DNA of 5,308 nt from Clostridia bacterium (GTDB lineage Bacteria > Bacillota > Clostridia > HGM11514): assembly GCA_900757255.1 (NCBI GenBank), contig CAAENE010000223.1:1-5308 (forward strand), read 5' to 3'. The notes under the pieces were generated by a model. It did not search any database and was not told the origin of the DNA. It worked only from the letters and a program-made list of their open reading frames with translations. Position 1 is the stretch's first letter; the number at the start of each line of letters is the position of its first letter. Positions 1-4,937 of this stretch are shown piece by piece. A program made the position numbers and the translations under genes.

Positions 1-441
1 ATAAAAGACCTGTGAGCCGGAATACTGCTGCTGTTCAAACTTATTCTGATGAATACTGACAAAAATATCTCCGTCCCCCAGCGGTCCCTTCGCACGCCGG
101 TTCTGTAAATCCGTCCGCTTCTGCTCCCGAATGGTTTTAGCGTTCGGGTCGCTCAGGTCGCTGTCGTCAGTACGGATCATAACGCACTTACCGCCGTTTT
201 CCTGAATAACAGCTTCCAGCTTTTGCGCAATTTGCAGATTAACATCCTTTTCCAGTACGCCGCTGACGCCCGTCGCACCTCCGTCCATTCCGCCATGTCC
301 GGCATCTACAATAATCGTCATATCATTGACGCTCAGAGTCTCAACCGACAGGGAATTGACATAAATCCCGGCACAAGCCAGGCACACAGCGCAAACCGCC
401 GCAATCGTGAGAATTGTAGTTTTTTTTATGGATAAAATCAT
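1..441 (-). CDS. cwlD: Germination-specific N-acetylmuramoyl-L-alanine amidase CwlD (Amidase_3), 3' end cut off by window
   Basis: Zinc amidase that cleaves the bond between N-acetylmuramic acid and the stem peptide. In the CwlD family this is the first step of making muramic delta-lactam in spore cortex (PdaA follows), which marks cortex for lytic enzymes at germination. The visible 147 residues begin with a basic start and one hydrophobic segment (about 8-27), a signal anchor or signal peptide, so the enzyme acts outside the mother-cell membrane. Family motifs follow in order: the strand and zinc ligand in VDAGHGG (His49), the second ligand in LEKDV (Glu64), MIRTDD (88-93), the R/DL/RR stretch (109-116), and SIHQN with the third ligand His131, then GSQVFY. 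CwlD proteins are about 230-240 residues, so roughly 90 residues and the catalytic C-terminal Glu lie outside. The ATG at 441 is preceded by AAGGGGG at 455-449, spacer 7. Family is certain; CwlD rather than another Amidase_3 rests on the SIHQN...GSQVFY region and the spore context. Confidence 0.85.
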   Translation of the reverse strand, partial: MILSIKKTTILTIAAVCAVCLACAGIYVNSLSVETLSVNDMTIIVDAGHGGMDGGATGVSGVLEKDVNLQIAQKLEAVIQENGGKCVMIRTDDSDLSDPNAKTIREQKRTDLQNRRAKGPLGDGDIFVSIHQNKFEQQQYSGSQVFY

Positions 442-458
442 TATTCCACCCCCTTAAC

Positions 459-487
459 AGGGTATGACGCGGAACGCTGAAATATCC
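459..487 (-). promoter_or_regulatory. Sigma-E-like promoter in front of the amidase gene
   Basis: On the minus strand GGATATT (487-481) is followed after 14 nt by CATACCCT (466-459). The Bacillus sigma-E consensus is about KMATATT, 13-15 nt, CATACAHT, so each element has one mismatch. It lies in the 46-nt gap after the stop of the upstream membrane-protein gene. CwlD is a mother-cell, sigma-E-controlled gene in B. subtilis, so the match fits the gene. A weakness is that the predicted start (about 452) leaves a leader of only about 11 nt and would begin inside the ribosome binding site. A transcript reading through from the upstream gene is the alternative. Confidence 0.5.
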
Positions 488-1000
488 TTATTTTTTCTGA
501 TAGACCAAGACGAGCAGCTTGTCCGACAGCTTTTTGAACAGATTATTCCCGCTCCGTGCCGTCCGGTACCCCAGCCAGCAGAAAAAGGGCAGAATAAAAA
601 TGCTCACCAGCTTTACAAAAATATTCTGTCCAACCCAGCTGTAAATAAACACATAAGGCGACATCCAGAAATTAAATACCAGATTCATATAATTTTCCGG
701 CAAAAACAGCTGGAACAGGTATATCCCCATCGTAACCAGCAAAAGCAAGGTATTGCAGCGCAGCGGGTACATCTGGTCGTATTCCTTATTCACGATATCC
801 ACCTTGGCTTTGTTATAAAAATCCAGGTAAAAATAGCCCCAATATAAGATTAGAACAAGAGCAGTCAGGATAATTTGAATGATAACCTCCAAAACCGGAT
901 AATTTCCAAAGAAAAAAACATTGAATGAAATAAACAGGCACAGCAAAGCAATCCCGGCGTGGGAAAAAAGCATTTTGCCGTTGATAGGTTTTCGGCTCAT
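488..1000 (-). CDS. Four-helix integral membrane protein of unknown function
   Basis: I do not recognise a family. The 170-residue product has a short basic N-terminus, hydrophobic segments at about 12-31, 36-58, 83-100 and 128-145, a charged loop at 60-81 and a basic C-terminal tail (146-170). By the positive-inside rule both ends and the charged loop face the cytoplasm. The outer part between helices 3 and 4 is rich in aromatic residues and Asn. No catalytic motif, Cys pair or repeat is evident. The start is set at the ATG at 1000, because a full AGGAGG (1011-1006) sits 5 nt upstream; the longer frame starting at GTG 1018 would bury this site. A promoter lies just upstream (1049-1076). The amidase gene starts 46 nt downstream. 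Position between spoIIIA and cwlD suggests, but does not prove, a link to sporulation. Confidence 0.82.
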   Translation of the reverse strand: MSRKPINGKMLFSHAGIALLCLFISFNVFFFGNYPVLEVIIQIILTALVLILYWGYFYLDFYNKAKVDIVNKEYDQMYPLRCNTLLLLVTMGIYLFQLFLPENYMNLVFNFWMSPYVFIYSWVGQNIFVKLVSIFILPFFCWLGYRTARSGNNLFKKLSDKLLVLVYQKK

Positions 1001-1005
1001 TTTGT

Positions 1006-1011
1006 CCTCCT
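1006..1011 (-). promoter_or_regulatory. Ribosome binding site fixing the start of the four-helix protein
   Basis: Minus-strand AGGAGG, complementary to the 16S rRNA 3' end, is 5 nt before the ATG at 1000. It lies inside the 6-codon extension back to GTG at 1018, so the shorter start is preferred. Confidence 0.85.
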
Positions 1012-1048
1012 GTAACACGTTAATGGTGTAAAGTTATTTAATACTATA

Positions 1049-1076
1049 ATGATACCATTTATTTTCAAAAAGTCAA
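1049..1076 (-). promoter_or_regulatory. Sigma-A-type promoter with extended -10 for the four-helix protein gene
   Basis: Minus strand: TTGACT (1076-1071), 16-nt spacer, TATCAT (1054-1049) preceded by TGG, which makes an extended -10 (TGnTATCAT). The expected start is near 1042, giving a 5' leader of about 40 nt with the ribosome binding site. The -35 begins only 3 nt beyond the stop codon of the 50-residue gene. An overlapping CATTATA (1051-1045) matches a sigma-G -10 (CATHMTA), but no good sigma-G -35 lies 17-18 nt upstream, so the sigma-A reading is preferred. Confidence 0.55.
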
Positions 1077-1078
1077 GA

Positions 1079-1231
1079 CTAGTCCTGCTTTATCGCCATA
1101 ATTGCGCTGTAAAAGGCCAGCAAGTCGCCGATAACCGCCAGCATTGCTCCCAAAGCGGCAATCTGCAATACAAACAAATCGCAAGGATCATTACTTGCAG
1201 CAATTTTAGATAGTACTTGTTTTATACTCAT
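1079..1231 (-). CDS. 50-residue single-helix membrane microprotein, unknown function
   Basis: A complete short gene reading ATG (1231) to TAG (1079), 50 codons plus stop. The product starts with a polar, mildly basic segment MSIKQVLSKIAASNDPCD, then one hydrophobic stretch at about 19-46 (FVLQIAALGAMLAVIGDLLA and following), and ends in KQD. The helix carries an Asp (residue 35) and several small residues (Gly, Ala), as expected for a helix that packs against partners. Support for translation: a G-rich ribosome binding site (GGGGGGGAG, about 1244-1236) at usable distance, a promoter-like sequence upstream, and amino acid composition unlike random frames. It lies between the GC-rich hairpin cluster and the four-helix gene, on the same strand. 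I do not know a named family. A neighbouring function in the spore envelope is inference only. Confidence 0.65.
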   Translation of the reverse strand: MSIKQVLSKIAASNDPCDLFVLQIAALGAMLAVIGDLLAFYSAIMAIKQD

Positions 1232-1252
1232 CGCACTCCCCCCCTATATTGT

Positions 1253-1281
1253 ATTGTATTCAGCTGCATTGCTCCTGTCAC
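1253..1281 (-). promoter_or_regulatory. Possible promoter of the 50-residue protein gene
   Basis: Minus strand: GTGACA (1281-1276), 17-nt spacer, TACAAT (1258-1253), a fair sigma-A match with one -35 mismatch. The start would be near 1246, leaving a short leader of about 15 nt that contains the G-rich ribosome binding site. The -10 region AATACAAT (1260-1253) also resembles the sigma-E -10 (CATACAHT), but there is no sigma-E -35 at the right distance. A second TACAAT copy follows directly (1253-1248). Confidence 0.35.
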
Positions 1282-1287
1282 ATGTTT

Positions 1288-1378
1288 CTGCTTTTGACCG
1301 GCCAAAAGCAGCAAAACCCGCTGGGGGTCCGATTCCCCCAGACCCCTAAACGGCCCTCCGGGGGCAGCCGGGCGCTGC
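1288..1378. repeat. GC-rich cluster of inverted repeats, probable dispersed non-coding repeat or structured RNA
   Basis: Three perfect inverted repeats in about 90 nt. First, CTGCTTTTG (1288-1296) pairs with CAAAAGCAG (1303-1311), loop of 6. Second, CTGGGGG (1321-1327) pairs with CCCCCAG (1335-1341), loop of 7. Third, GCAGC (1364-1368) pairs with GCTGC (1374-1378), loop of 5. Another stem, GGGGTC (1324-1329) with GACCCC (1341-1346), competes with the second. The block is much richer in G and C than its AT-rich flanks, as expected of an inserted repeat. Similar G-run hairpins recur between genes in many clostridial genomes (from memory, not checked). None of the hairpins is followed by a clean T-tract, so it is not a standard terminator. 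Confidence 0.5.
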
Positions 1379-1513
1379 AGACAAAACAGCCGCAAAAGAG
1401 TTTCCCCCCTGTATATATATCTACCGCTATAAATCTACAGCTGTTCAAGCCTGAAAGGCTCAGATATAATAAAAAAACCATCAATATATACTGACCGATT
1501 TTGAACATGATAT

Positions 1514-1553
1514 TCAAATAAAAGAACAGGAACAGCGCTAACTGTTCCTGTTC
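1514..1553 (-). terminator. Rho-independent terminator of the spoIIIA operon
   Basis: Minus strand, 9 nt after the spoIIIAH stop: GAACAGGAACAG (1553-1542), 6-nt loop, and CTGTTCCTGTTC (1535-1524) form a perfect 12-bp stem, followed at once by TTTTATTTG (1523-1515). Stem length, position and T-rich tail are those of an intrinsic terminator. No T-tract follows on the plus strand, so it is one-directional. Confidence 0.93.
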
Positions 1554-1562
1554 AAGAAAATC

Positions 1563-2108
1563 CTACTTTACTTCTACAATTTTGATTTTATCTGCCGGGA
1601 ATTTCGTTTCGCTTACTACGATATCGGTGATTTTGGCGGTATCAGCCGGCTGCAGGCCCTGGGTCTTGACAGTGACGGTAACGCTGTCGTCAGTGATAAA
1701 GACCATATTTTCGTTAAACTGCTTTGCAATCAGCTGGTTTTCAATATTGCTTTCCTTTTCAACATATCCGGCCATATTTACCATGGCTTCTTCAGCCTGT
1801 TTGACCGCTTCCTTAGAGGACTCCTCATTGCCTATGATTTCATTGAGCATATCCTTTTTGTCGGAACGCGCCTTTTCGCGGTTCAGTCTTGCATCCTTAA
1901 AATAGCTGTCGTCGGTTGTATTGGTTTCCTGCACCTCGACGTCGTTGTTGCTGACAAACTCCGCTTCACCCAGCCGTTTTCCGGCCGTTTCAACACTTGC
2001 CACATCCACATTGCTGTTGCCGCCATAATTCCAGTTCAGATAAGCCGCTATCACAATCATCAGAGACAGCGCTACGATAATAATTTGCTTTTTTCTCATC
2101 ATTAACAT
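1563..2108 (-). CDS. spoIIIAH: Stage III sporulation protein AH (SpoIIIAH)
   Basis: Mother-cell membrane protein whose extracytoplasmic domain reaches across the intermembrane space around the engulfed forespore. In B. subtilis it binds forespore SpoIIQ and forms part of the ring-shaped feeding channel needed for late forespore sigma-G activity. The 181-residue product shows a basic start, one transmembrane helix (about 9-24), a low-complexity acidic linker (30-67), a charged helical region (about 68-130) and a C-terminal ring-building (YscJ/FliF-like) fold: NENMVFITDDSVTVTVK then PADTAKITDIVVSET and PADKIKIVEVK. It is somewhat shorter than the B. subtilis protein (about 218), mainly in the linker. 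The start chosen is ATG 2108, 5 nt after GGAGG; ATGs at 2102 and 2099 are possible, and a TTG-initiated extension to 2120 would swallow the ribosome binding site. Last gene of the operon, 22 nt after spoIIIAG. Confidence 0.93.
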   Translation of the reverse strand: MLMMRKKQIIIVALSLMIVIAAYLNWNYGGNSNVDVASVETAGKRLGEAEFVSNNDVEVQETNTTDDSYFKDARLNREKARSDKKDMLNEIIGNEESSKEAVKQAEEAMVNMAGYVEKESNIENQLIAKQFNENMVFITDDSVTVTVKTQGLQPADTAKITDIVVSETKFPADKIKIVEVK

Positions 2109-2113
2109 TTTGA

Positions 2114-2118
2114 CCTCC
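2114..2118 (-). promoter_or_regulatory. Ribosome binding site setting the spoIIIAH start
   Basis: Minus-strand GGAGG (2118-2114) lies 5 nt before ATG 2108. It would be coding if translation began at TTG 2120, so the shorter start is favoured; the Met cluster at 2108, 2102 and 2099 leaves a small ambiguity. Confidence 0.75.
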
Positions 2119-2130
2119 AAATCATTTTTA

Positions 2131-2670
2131 CTAATTTCCTTTCAGAACCTGTACGCGGTTAGCGCTCACGTTAAGAAGGGACTTTACACCCTCGTAAAGG
2201 CTGGTTTTCACATCTATATTATCCGCGCCTTGTGCGACTATCATCACCCCCTCAATTTGCGGATAGTATTCGCTTACAACATAGGGCTCTTCCCCCTTGC
2301 CGTCCTTGGTAATCACCGTCTTTTCCTCCAATTCATAGCTGCTGCCGTTTTCCTTGCTTTCACTTTTTTCAACGGTGTCCTTGGCAAGCTTTATCTGCTT
2401 TGAGCTTTTGATTGTTATTACAACATCGACCTTTCCTGCGCCCTCCACCTTGGACAATACCTTAGTCAGACGTTTTTCAAGGTCGGCTATGTACGCGCTT
2501 TCAAAGCTTTCGCCGCTTTGGGCCGTTTTTTGGGATTCTGTTTTGGTATCATTTCCCAGAAAGGCGGAAGCCGCAATCAAAATAATTGTCCCAATAATTA
2601 ATATTATAAAAAACTTTTCAATATTCTTATTATTTTTTGTAATCTTGGAAAAAAGCTCAGAAAATTTCAT
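2131..2670 (-). CDS. spoIIIAG: Stage III sporulation protein AG (SpoIIIAG)
   Basis: Single-pass mother-cell membrane protein that, in B. subtilis, assembles into a large ring in the space between mother cell and forespore through a ring-building motif domain. The 179-residue product has a basic cytoplasmic N-terminus (1-19), a helix at about 20-38, a Ser/Thr/Gln-rich linker (40-57), then the ring-building domain: SAYIADLEKRLTKVLSKVEG, GKVDVVITI, a polar insertion at about 89-130 matching the place of the beta-rich insertion in B. subtilis SpoIIIAG, and the family hallmark YYPQIEGVMIVAQGAD (135-150) with a final helix and strand (VKSLLNVSANRVQVL). It is shorter than the B. subtilis protein (about 229). 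The start codon overlaps the spoIIIAF stop (ATGA) and has GGAGG 7 nt upstream, so the two are translationally coupled. Confidence 0.96.
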   Translation of the reverse strand: MKFSELFSKITKNNKNIEKFFIILIIGTIILIAASAFLGNDTKTESQKTAQSGESFESAYIADLEKRLTKVLSKVEGAGKVDVVITIKSSKQIKLAKDTVEKSESKENGSSYELEEKTVITKDGKGEEPYVVSEYYPQIEGVMIVAQGADNIDVKTSLYEGVKSLLNVSANRVQVLKGN

Positions 2671-3122
2671 TGCGTGTCCTCCGAAAACACAATTTCAAAC
2701 GTGCCATAGGTTTGCCTGATTTGTTCTATGACAGTTTCCTTGTCCTCTATGTTATCCTCTGAAACAATTGTCAGCTTTTCGATTTCACCGAACTTTTCTG
2801 CCTTACAGTCAATTTTGAGGTAATAATCGTATCCTGACAGCGCCGGAACATTCTGCCCAAAGTCCTCCTTGAGATTCATCTCAAATGCCAGGTTCAGCTG
2901 TTCCTTTTCCATCTGCTCGATGTCTGCTTTATCATATCCGACCCCCTGTCCGACATTCGATATATCAGGGATTTCAAAACCCATGACCGTATTTAGGATA
3001 AACAGCGTAATGACCAGCCCGATGATAAAGTTCACATATTTTTGATAGCTGCTGTTGGGTACAAATATTTTAATCAGGCTGAACACTAAAATCATCAAAA
3101 CAAGCGAAACAGCTATTTTCAT
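2667..3122 (-). CDS. spoIIIAF: Stage III sporulation protein AF (SpoIIIAF), short form
   Basis: Membrane component of the SpoIIIA-SpoIIQ channel complex. Two N-terminal transmembrane helices (about 4-20 and 31-47) joined by a short polar loop (PNSSYQKY) are the family signature, followed by an acidic linker (50-80) and a C-terminal alpha/beta domain (about 95-151; YYLKIDCKAEKFGEIEKLTI and EQIRQTYGTFEIVFSED) resembling the ring-building fold. At 151 residues it is clearly shorter than the B. subtilis protein (about 206), with less linker. It begins 3 nt after the spoIIIAE stop. Its ribosome binding site GGAGG lies within the last codons of spoIIIAE (Ile-Gly-Gly-stop), spacer 7. It ends in a 4-nt overlap with spoIIIAG. 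Sequence conservation in AF is low; order and topology carry much of the call. Confidence 0.93.
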   Translation of the reverse strand: MKIAVSLVLMILVFSLIKIFVPNSSYQKYVNFIIGLVITLFILNTVMGFEIPDISNVGQGVGYDKADIEQMEKEQLNLAFEMNLKEDFGQNVPALSGYDYYLKIDCKAEKFGEIEKLTIVSEDNIEDKETVIEQIRQTYGTFEIVFSEDTQ

Positions 3123-3125
3123 GCT

Positions 3126-4268
3126 CTATCCTCCAATCGGCCGCACCAGGTAAACAATAATGGAAAGCAGTGAAACGAACAGGACGAAAACGCAGACCAA
3201 AACCGAAAACATCATGGAAATCACATCCCCTGTTTCCGATATAAACAGGGCCGTCTTTTTATCATTGACGCATTGGCATAAAAAGGAGGACACCTTAAAT
3301 ATCAGGATTTGCGCAGCTAATTTTAGAGCAACCGCGCCAAAAATGCAGAGCAAACCGATTAAAAAGACTGTTCCGGCGGAGGTCTTAATGATATTGGTGC
3401 AGTTGAGAAACATATCTACAGTATCGGACAATACGCCGCCGACCACCGGGACGAAATTGCCTACCGCAAATTTGGAGCCTTTGATAGCAATCCCGTCAAA
3501 GGTATTGCTGACAAAGGTGCTGACGGCGCAGATGCCCGAATAGACAATCAGCATAAAGGTCAGCACCCACTTTATCACATTTTTGCTGATTGTAATGATA
3601 GCGGAAAAGTCAAAATCCCGGCTGATATTTTTCACCGCAACGATACCAAACACAAAAAACAGCGCCGGAATGATAAACAGTTCAATGACAGAGATAATCA
3701 CCGAAATAGCCGAATATAGCAGCGGTGTTACCACGTTTGCTGCTGTGATACTGCCCGATAAGGCCAACATGGGAACAATTACCGGCACCATCGCATTGAC
3801 AAAATCGCAGATTTGCCGGATGACATGTGTGCTTTCACTGACAGCTGTTAAAAACACCTTTGAAATCAGAATACAGATAACGGCATAGACCGCATAATAG
3901 GCAATATCAGGCATATTTCCCGTCTGGTAGGAGCTGCTCATATTGGATAATATCCCGCCGATAATGCTGATCAACAGGACGGTAAACAGAATCCACAAGC
4001 TTGCCCTGACCTCTTTTAAAAAATAGCTGAGACAGAATTGCAGCGTCTTTAAAGGATTGAGCGAAATTTCACCTTTTATCATCCGGTCAAGCTGTTCTTC
4101 CATATCAAACTCAATTTCGCTGTCCTGCATATTGAGCCGGTATGACTCTAACACCTCATCTATGTTTAGATTTTCCATCTGTTTTTCTATCAGCTCATTC
4201 TCATCCGCCACTGCCGAAACCGGCAATATCAGCAGCAGGACAAAGACAAGCAATCCAATTCTTTTCAT
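3126..4268 (-). CDS. spoIIIAE: Stage III sporulation protein AE (SpoIIIAE)
   Basis: Largest polytopic membrane protein of the spoIIIA operon, thought to form part of the membrane channel or export platform in the mother-cell membrane. The 380-residue product starts with a typical signal peptide (basic start, hydrophobic core 5-16, likely cleavage after Val-Ala near residue 21), then a soluble acidic region (22-70). Hydrophobic segments lie at about 91-108, 122-143, 158-177, 181-213, 231-253, 299-318 and 350-374. The stretch KFAVGNFVPVVGGVLSDTVD (266-285) is a strongly conserved family block. Length is close to the B. subtilis protein (about 399). The ATG at 4268 has GGAG 7 nt upstream, in the 12-nt gap after the spoIIIAD stop. 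It ends 3 nt before spoIIIAF. Confidence 0.97.
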   Translation of the reverse strand: MKRIGLLVFVLLLILPVSAVADENELIEKQMENLNIDEVLESYRLNMQDSEIEFDMEEQLDRMIKGEISLNPLKTLQFCLSYFLKEVRASLWILFTVLLISIIGGILSNMSSSYQTGNMPDIAYYAVYAVICILISKVFLTAVSESTHVIRQICDFVNAMVPVIVPMLALSGSITAANVVTPLLYSAISVIISVIELFIIPALFFVFGIVAVKNISRDFDFSAIITISKNVIKWVLTFMLIVYSGICAVSTFVSNTFDGIAIKGSKFAVGNFVPVVGGVLSDTVDMFLNCTNIIKTSAGTVFLIGLLCIFGAVALKLAAQILIFKVSSFLCQCVNDKKTALFISETGDVISMMFSVLVCVFVLFVSLLSIIVYLVRPIGG

Positions 4269-4280
4269 AAGTAATCTCCA

Positions 4281-4676
4281 TCATCCGACTTTTTGTAAGA
4301 TTTCGCTGATCGTCCGGAACATCTCGGTAAAAACCGGGATTGCCATAATGGATATAACGACTTTACCGCACATATCAACAGCCTGGGAAATAGCGCTCTC
4401 CCCTGCGTCCTTGCAAAGGCTGGAAGCAAACTGGAAGATATAGGTGATCCCGATAATCTTAACCACCAAATGAATATAGGTGATATTGACCGCGCTTTTG
4501 TCTGCCAGCTCATAAATGACATCAAACACCTCAGCCACATTAGACGAGATAAATAAAAACAGAATCATCACGCCAATGATACTGATGCTGACGGCAATTT
4601 CCGGCTTGACCGGCTTTAACACGCATATCAGGAGGACGGCTACAAAACCAATACCGATAATCTGTAAAATGTCCAT
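4281..4676 (-). CDS. spoIIIAD: Stage III sporulation protein AD (SpoIIIAD)
   Basis: Small polytopic membrane protein of the forespore channel complex, paralogous in fold to SpoIIIAC. The 131-residue product has hydrophobic segments at about 4-20, 27-44, 66-86 and 104-118. The block KIIGITYIFQFASSLCKDAG (73-92) with the following ES is the family signature, with the conserved Lys-Asp-Ala-Gly before a segment that leads into the last helix. Length agrees with the family (about 130). It starts 4 nt after the spoIIIAC stop. Upstream I see only GGG within the last spoIIIAC codons and no proper Shine-Dalgarno sequence, so translation probably depends on ribosomes finishing spoIIIAC. Confidence 0.96.
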   Translation of the reverse strand: MDILQIIGIGFVAVLLICVLKPVKPEIAVSISIIGVMILFLFISSNVAEVFDVIYELADKSAVNITYIHLVVKIIGITYIFQFASSLCKDAGESAISQAVDMCGKVVISIMAIPVFTEMFRTISEILQKVG

Positions 4677-4680
4677 TCTA

Positions 4681-4875
4681 TCACAGCCCGAAAACAGTCT
4701 TAATCGTATCGAACAGGGCGCTGATTTGGTTGATAATGATAAACATCACTACGATCAACCCGGCAAGCGTTGTCAGCATTGCCTGTTCTTCCCTGCCCGC
4801 GCGCACCAGAATCTGGTTTAATACCGATACCAGTATCCCAATTGCCGCTATCTGAAATATCAAATCAATCTGCAT
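4681..4875 (-). CDS. spoIIIAC: Stage III sporulation protein AC (SpoIIIAC)
   Basis: Very small membrane protein of the SpoIIIA complex. The 64-residue product has two transmembrane helices (about 5-24 and 35-52) linked by a short charged loop (RAGREEQA), and a C-terminal DTIKTVFGL tail. Size and layout agree with the B. subtilis protein (about 68 residues), including the LIFQIAAIGI start. The start is ATG 4875, because AGGAG (4887-4883) lies 7 nt upstream; the frame extends to an ATG at 4896, but that would place the ribosome binding site in coding sequence and adds an untypical basic extension. It is separated from spoIIIAB by 62 nt, the widest gap in the operon, and followed 4 nt later by spoIIIAD. 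Confidence 0.95.
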   Translation of the reverse strand: MQIDLIFQIAAIGILVSVLNQILVRAGREEQAMLTTLAGLIVVMFIIINQISALFDTIKTVFGL

Positions 4876-4882
4876 ACCGTTT

Positions 4883-4887
4883 CTCCT
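4883..4887 (-). promoter_or_regulatory. Ribosome binding site setting the spoIIIAC start
   Basis: Minus-strand AGGAG 7 nt before ATG 4875. It argues for the 64-residue product against a 71-residue one starting at 4896. Confidence 0.85.
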
Positions 4888-4937
4888 ATGTTTCATGTTC
4901 TTACAAAAGGGGGTTTCACGCCATTTTTCTTCGCCGG

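Larger units (their letters stand above)
1232..1562. other. Intergenic region of 331 nt between spoIIIAH and the 50-residue gene
   Basis: No convincing protein gene on either strand. From right to left it holds the spoIIIA terminator (1553-1514), an AT-rich stretch with a small hairpin (AGCCT/AGGCT, about 1449-1461) and a T-run on the minus strand (about 1470-1477), a sharply GC-rich block of inverted repeats (about 1288-1378), and a promoter-like sequence (1281-1253). Frames crossing the GC-rich block on both strands are rejected as spurious. Confidence 0.7.

Noticed and set aside
223..435. Plus-strand frame of 70 codons
   Set aside because: Antisense to the amidase gene, whose zinc motifs are clear on the minus strand.
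464..847. Plus-strand frame of 127 codons
   Set aside because: Antisense shadow of the four-helix membrane protein. It has no ribosome binding site, and its His/Gln-rich composition is typical of the reverse of hydrophobic codons.
1288..1311. 9-bp inverted repeat as a terminator
   Set aside because: No T-tract follows on either strand, and the spoIIIA operon already ends at the much better hairpin at 1514-1553.
1249..1494. Plus-strand frame of 81 codons across the same block
   Set aside because: No ribosome binding site, composition dictated by the GC-rich repeat, and opposite to all supported genes.
1278..1517. Minus-strand frame of 79 codons through the GC-rich block
   Set aside because: No ribosome binding site before its ATGs. 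It begins inside the terminator tail and its second half is just a translation of the inverted repeats (Pro/Gly/Arg/Cys-rich).
4265..4540. Minus-strand frame of 91 codons
   Set aside because: Out-of-frame shadow within spoIIIAD, which has the right length and family motifs in its own frame.
4876..4937. 62-nt gap between spoIIIAB and spoIIIAC as a possible internal promoter or small gene
   Set aside because: No complete sigma-E or sigma-A pair was seen, and the only ATG-led frame stops after two codons. It holds just the spoIIIAC ribosome binding site.
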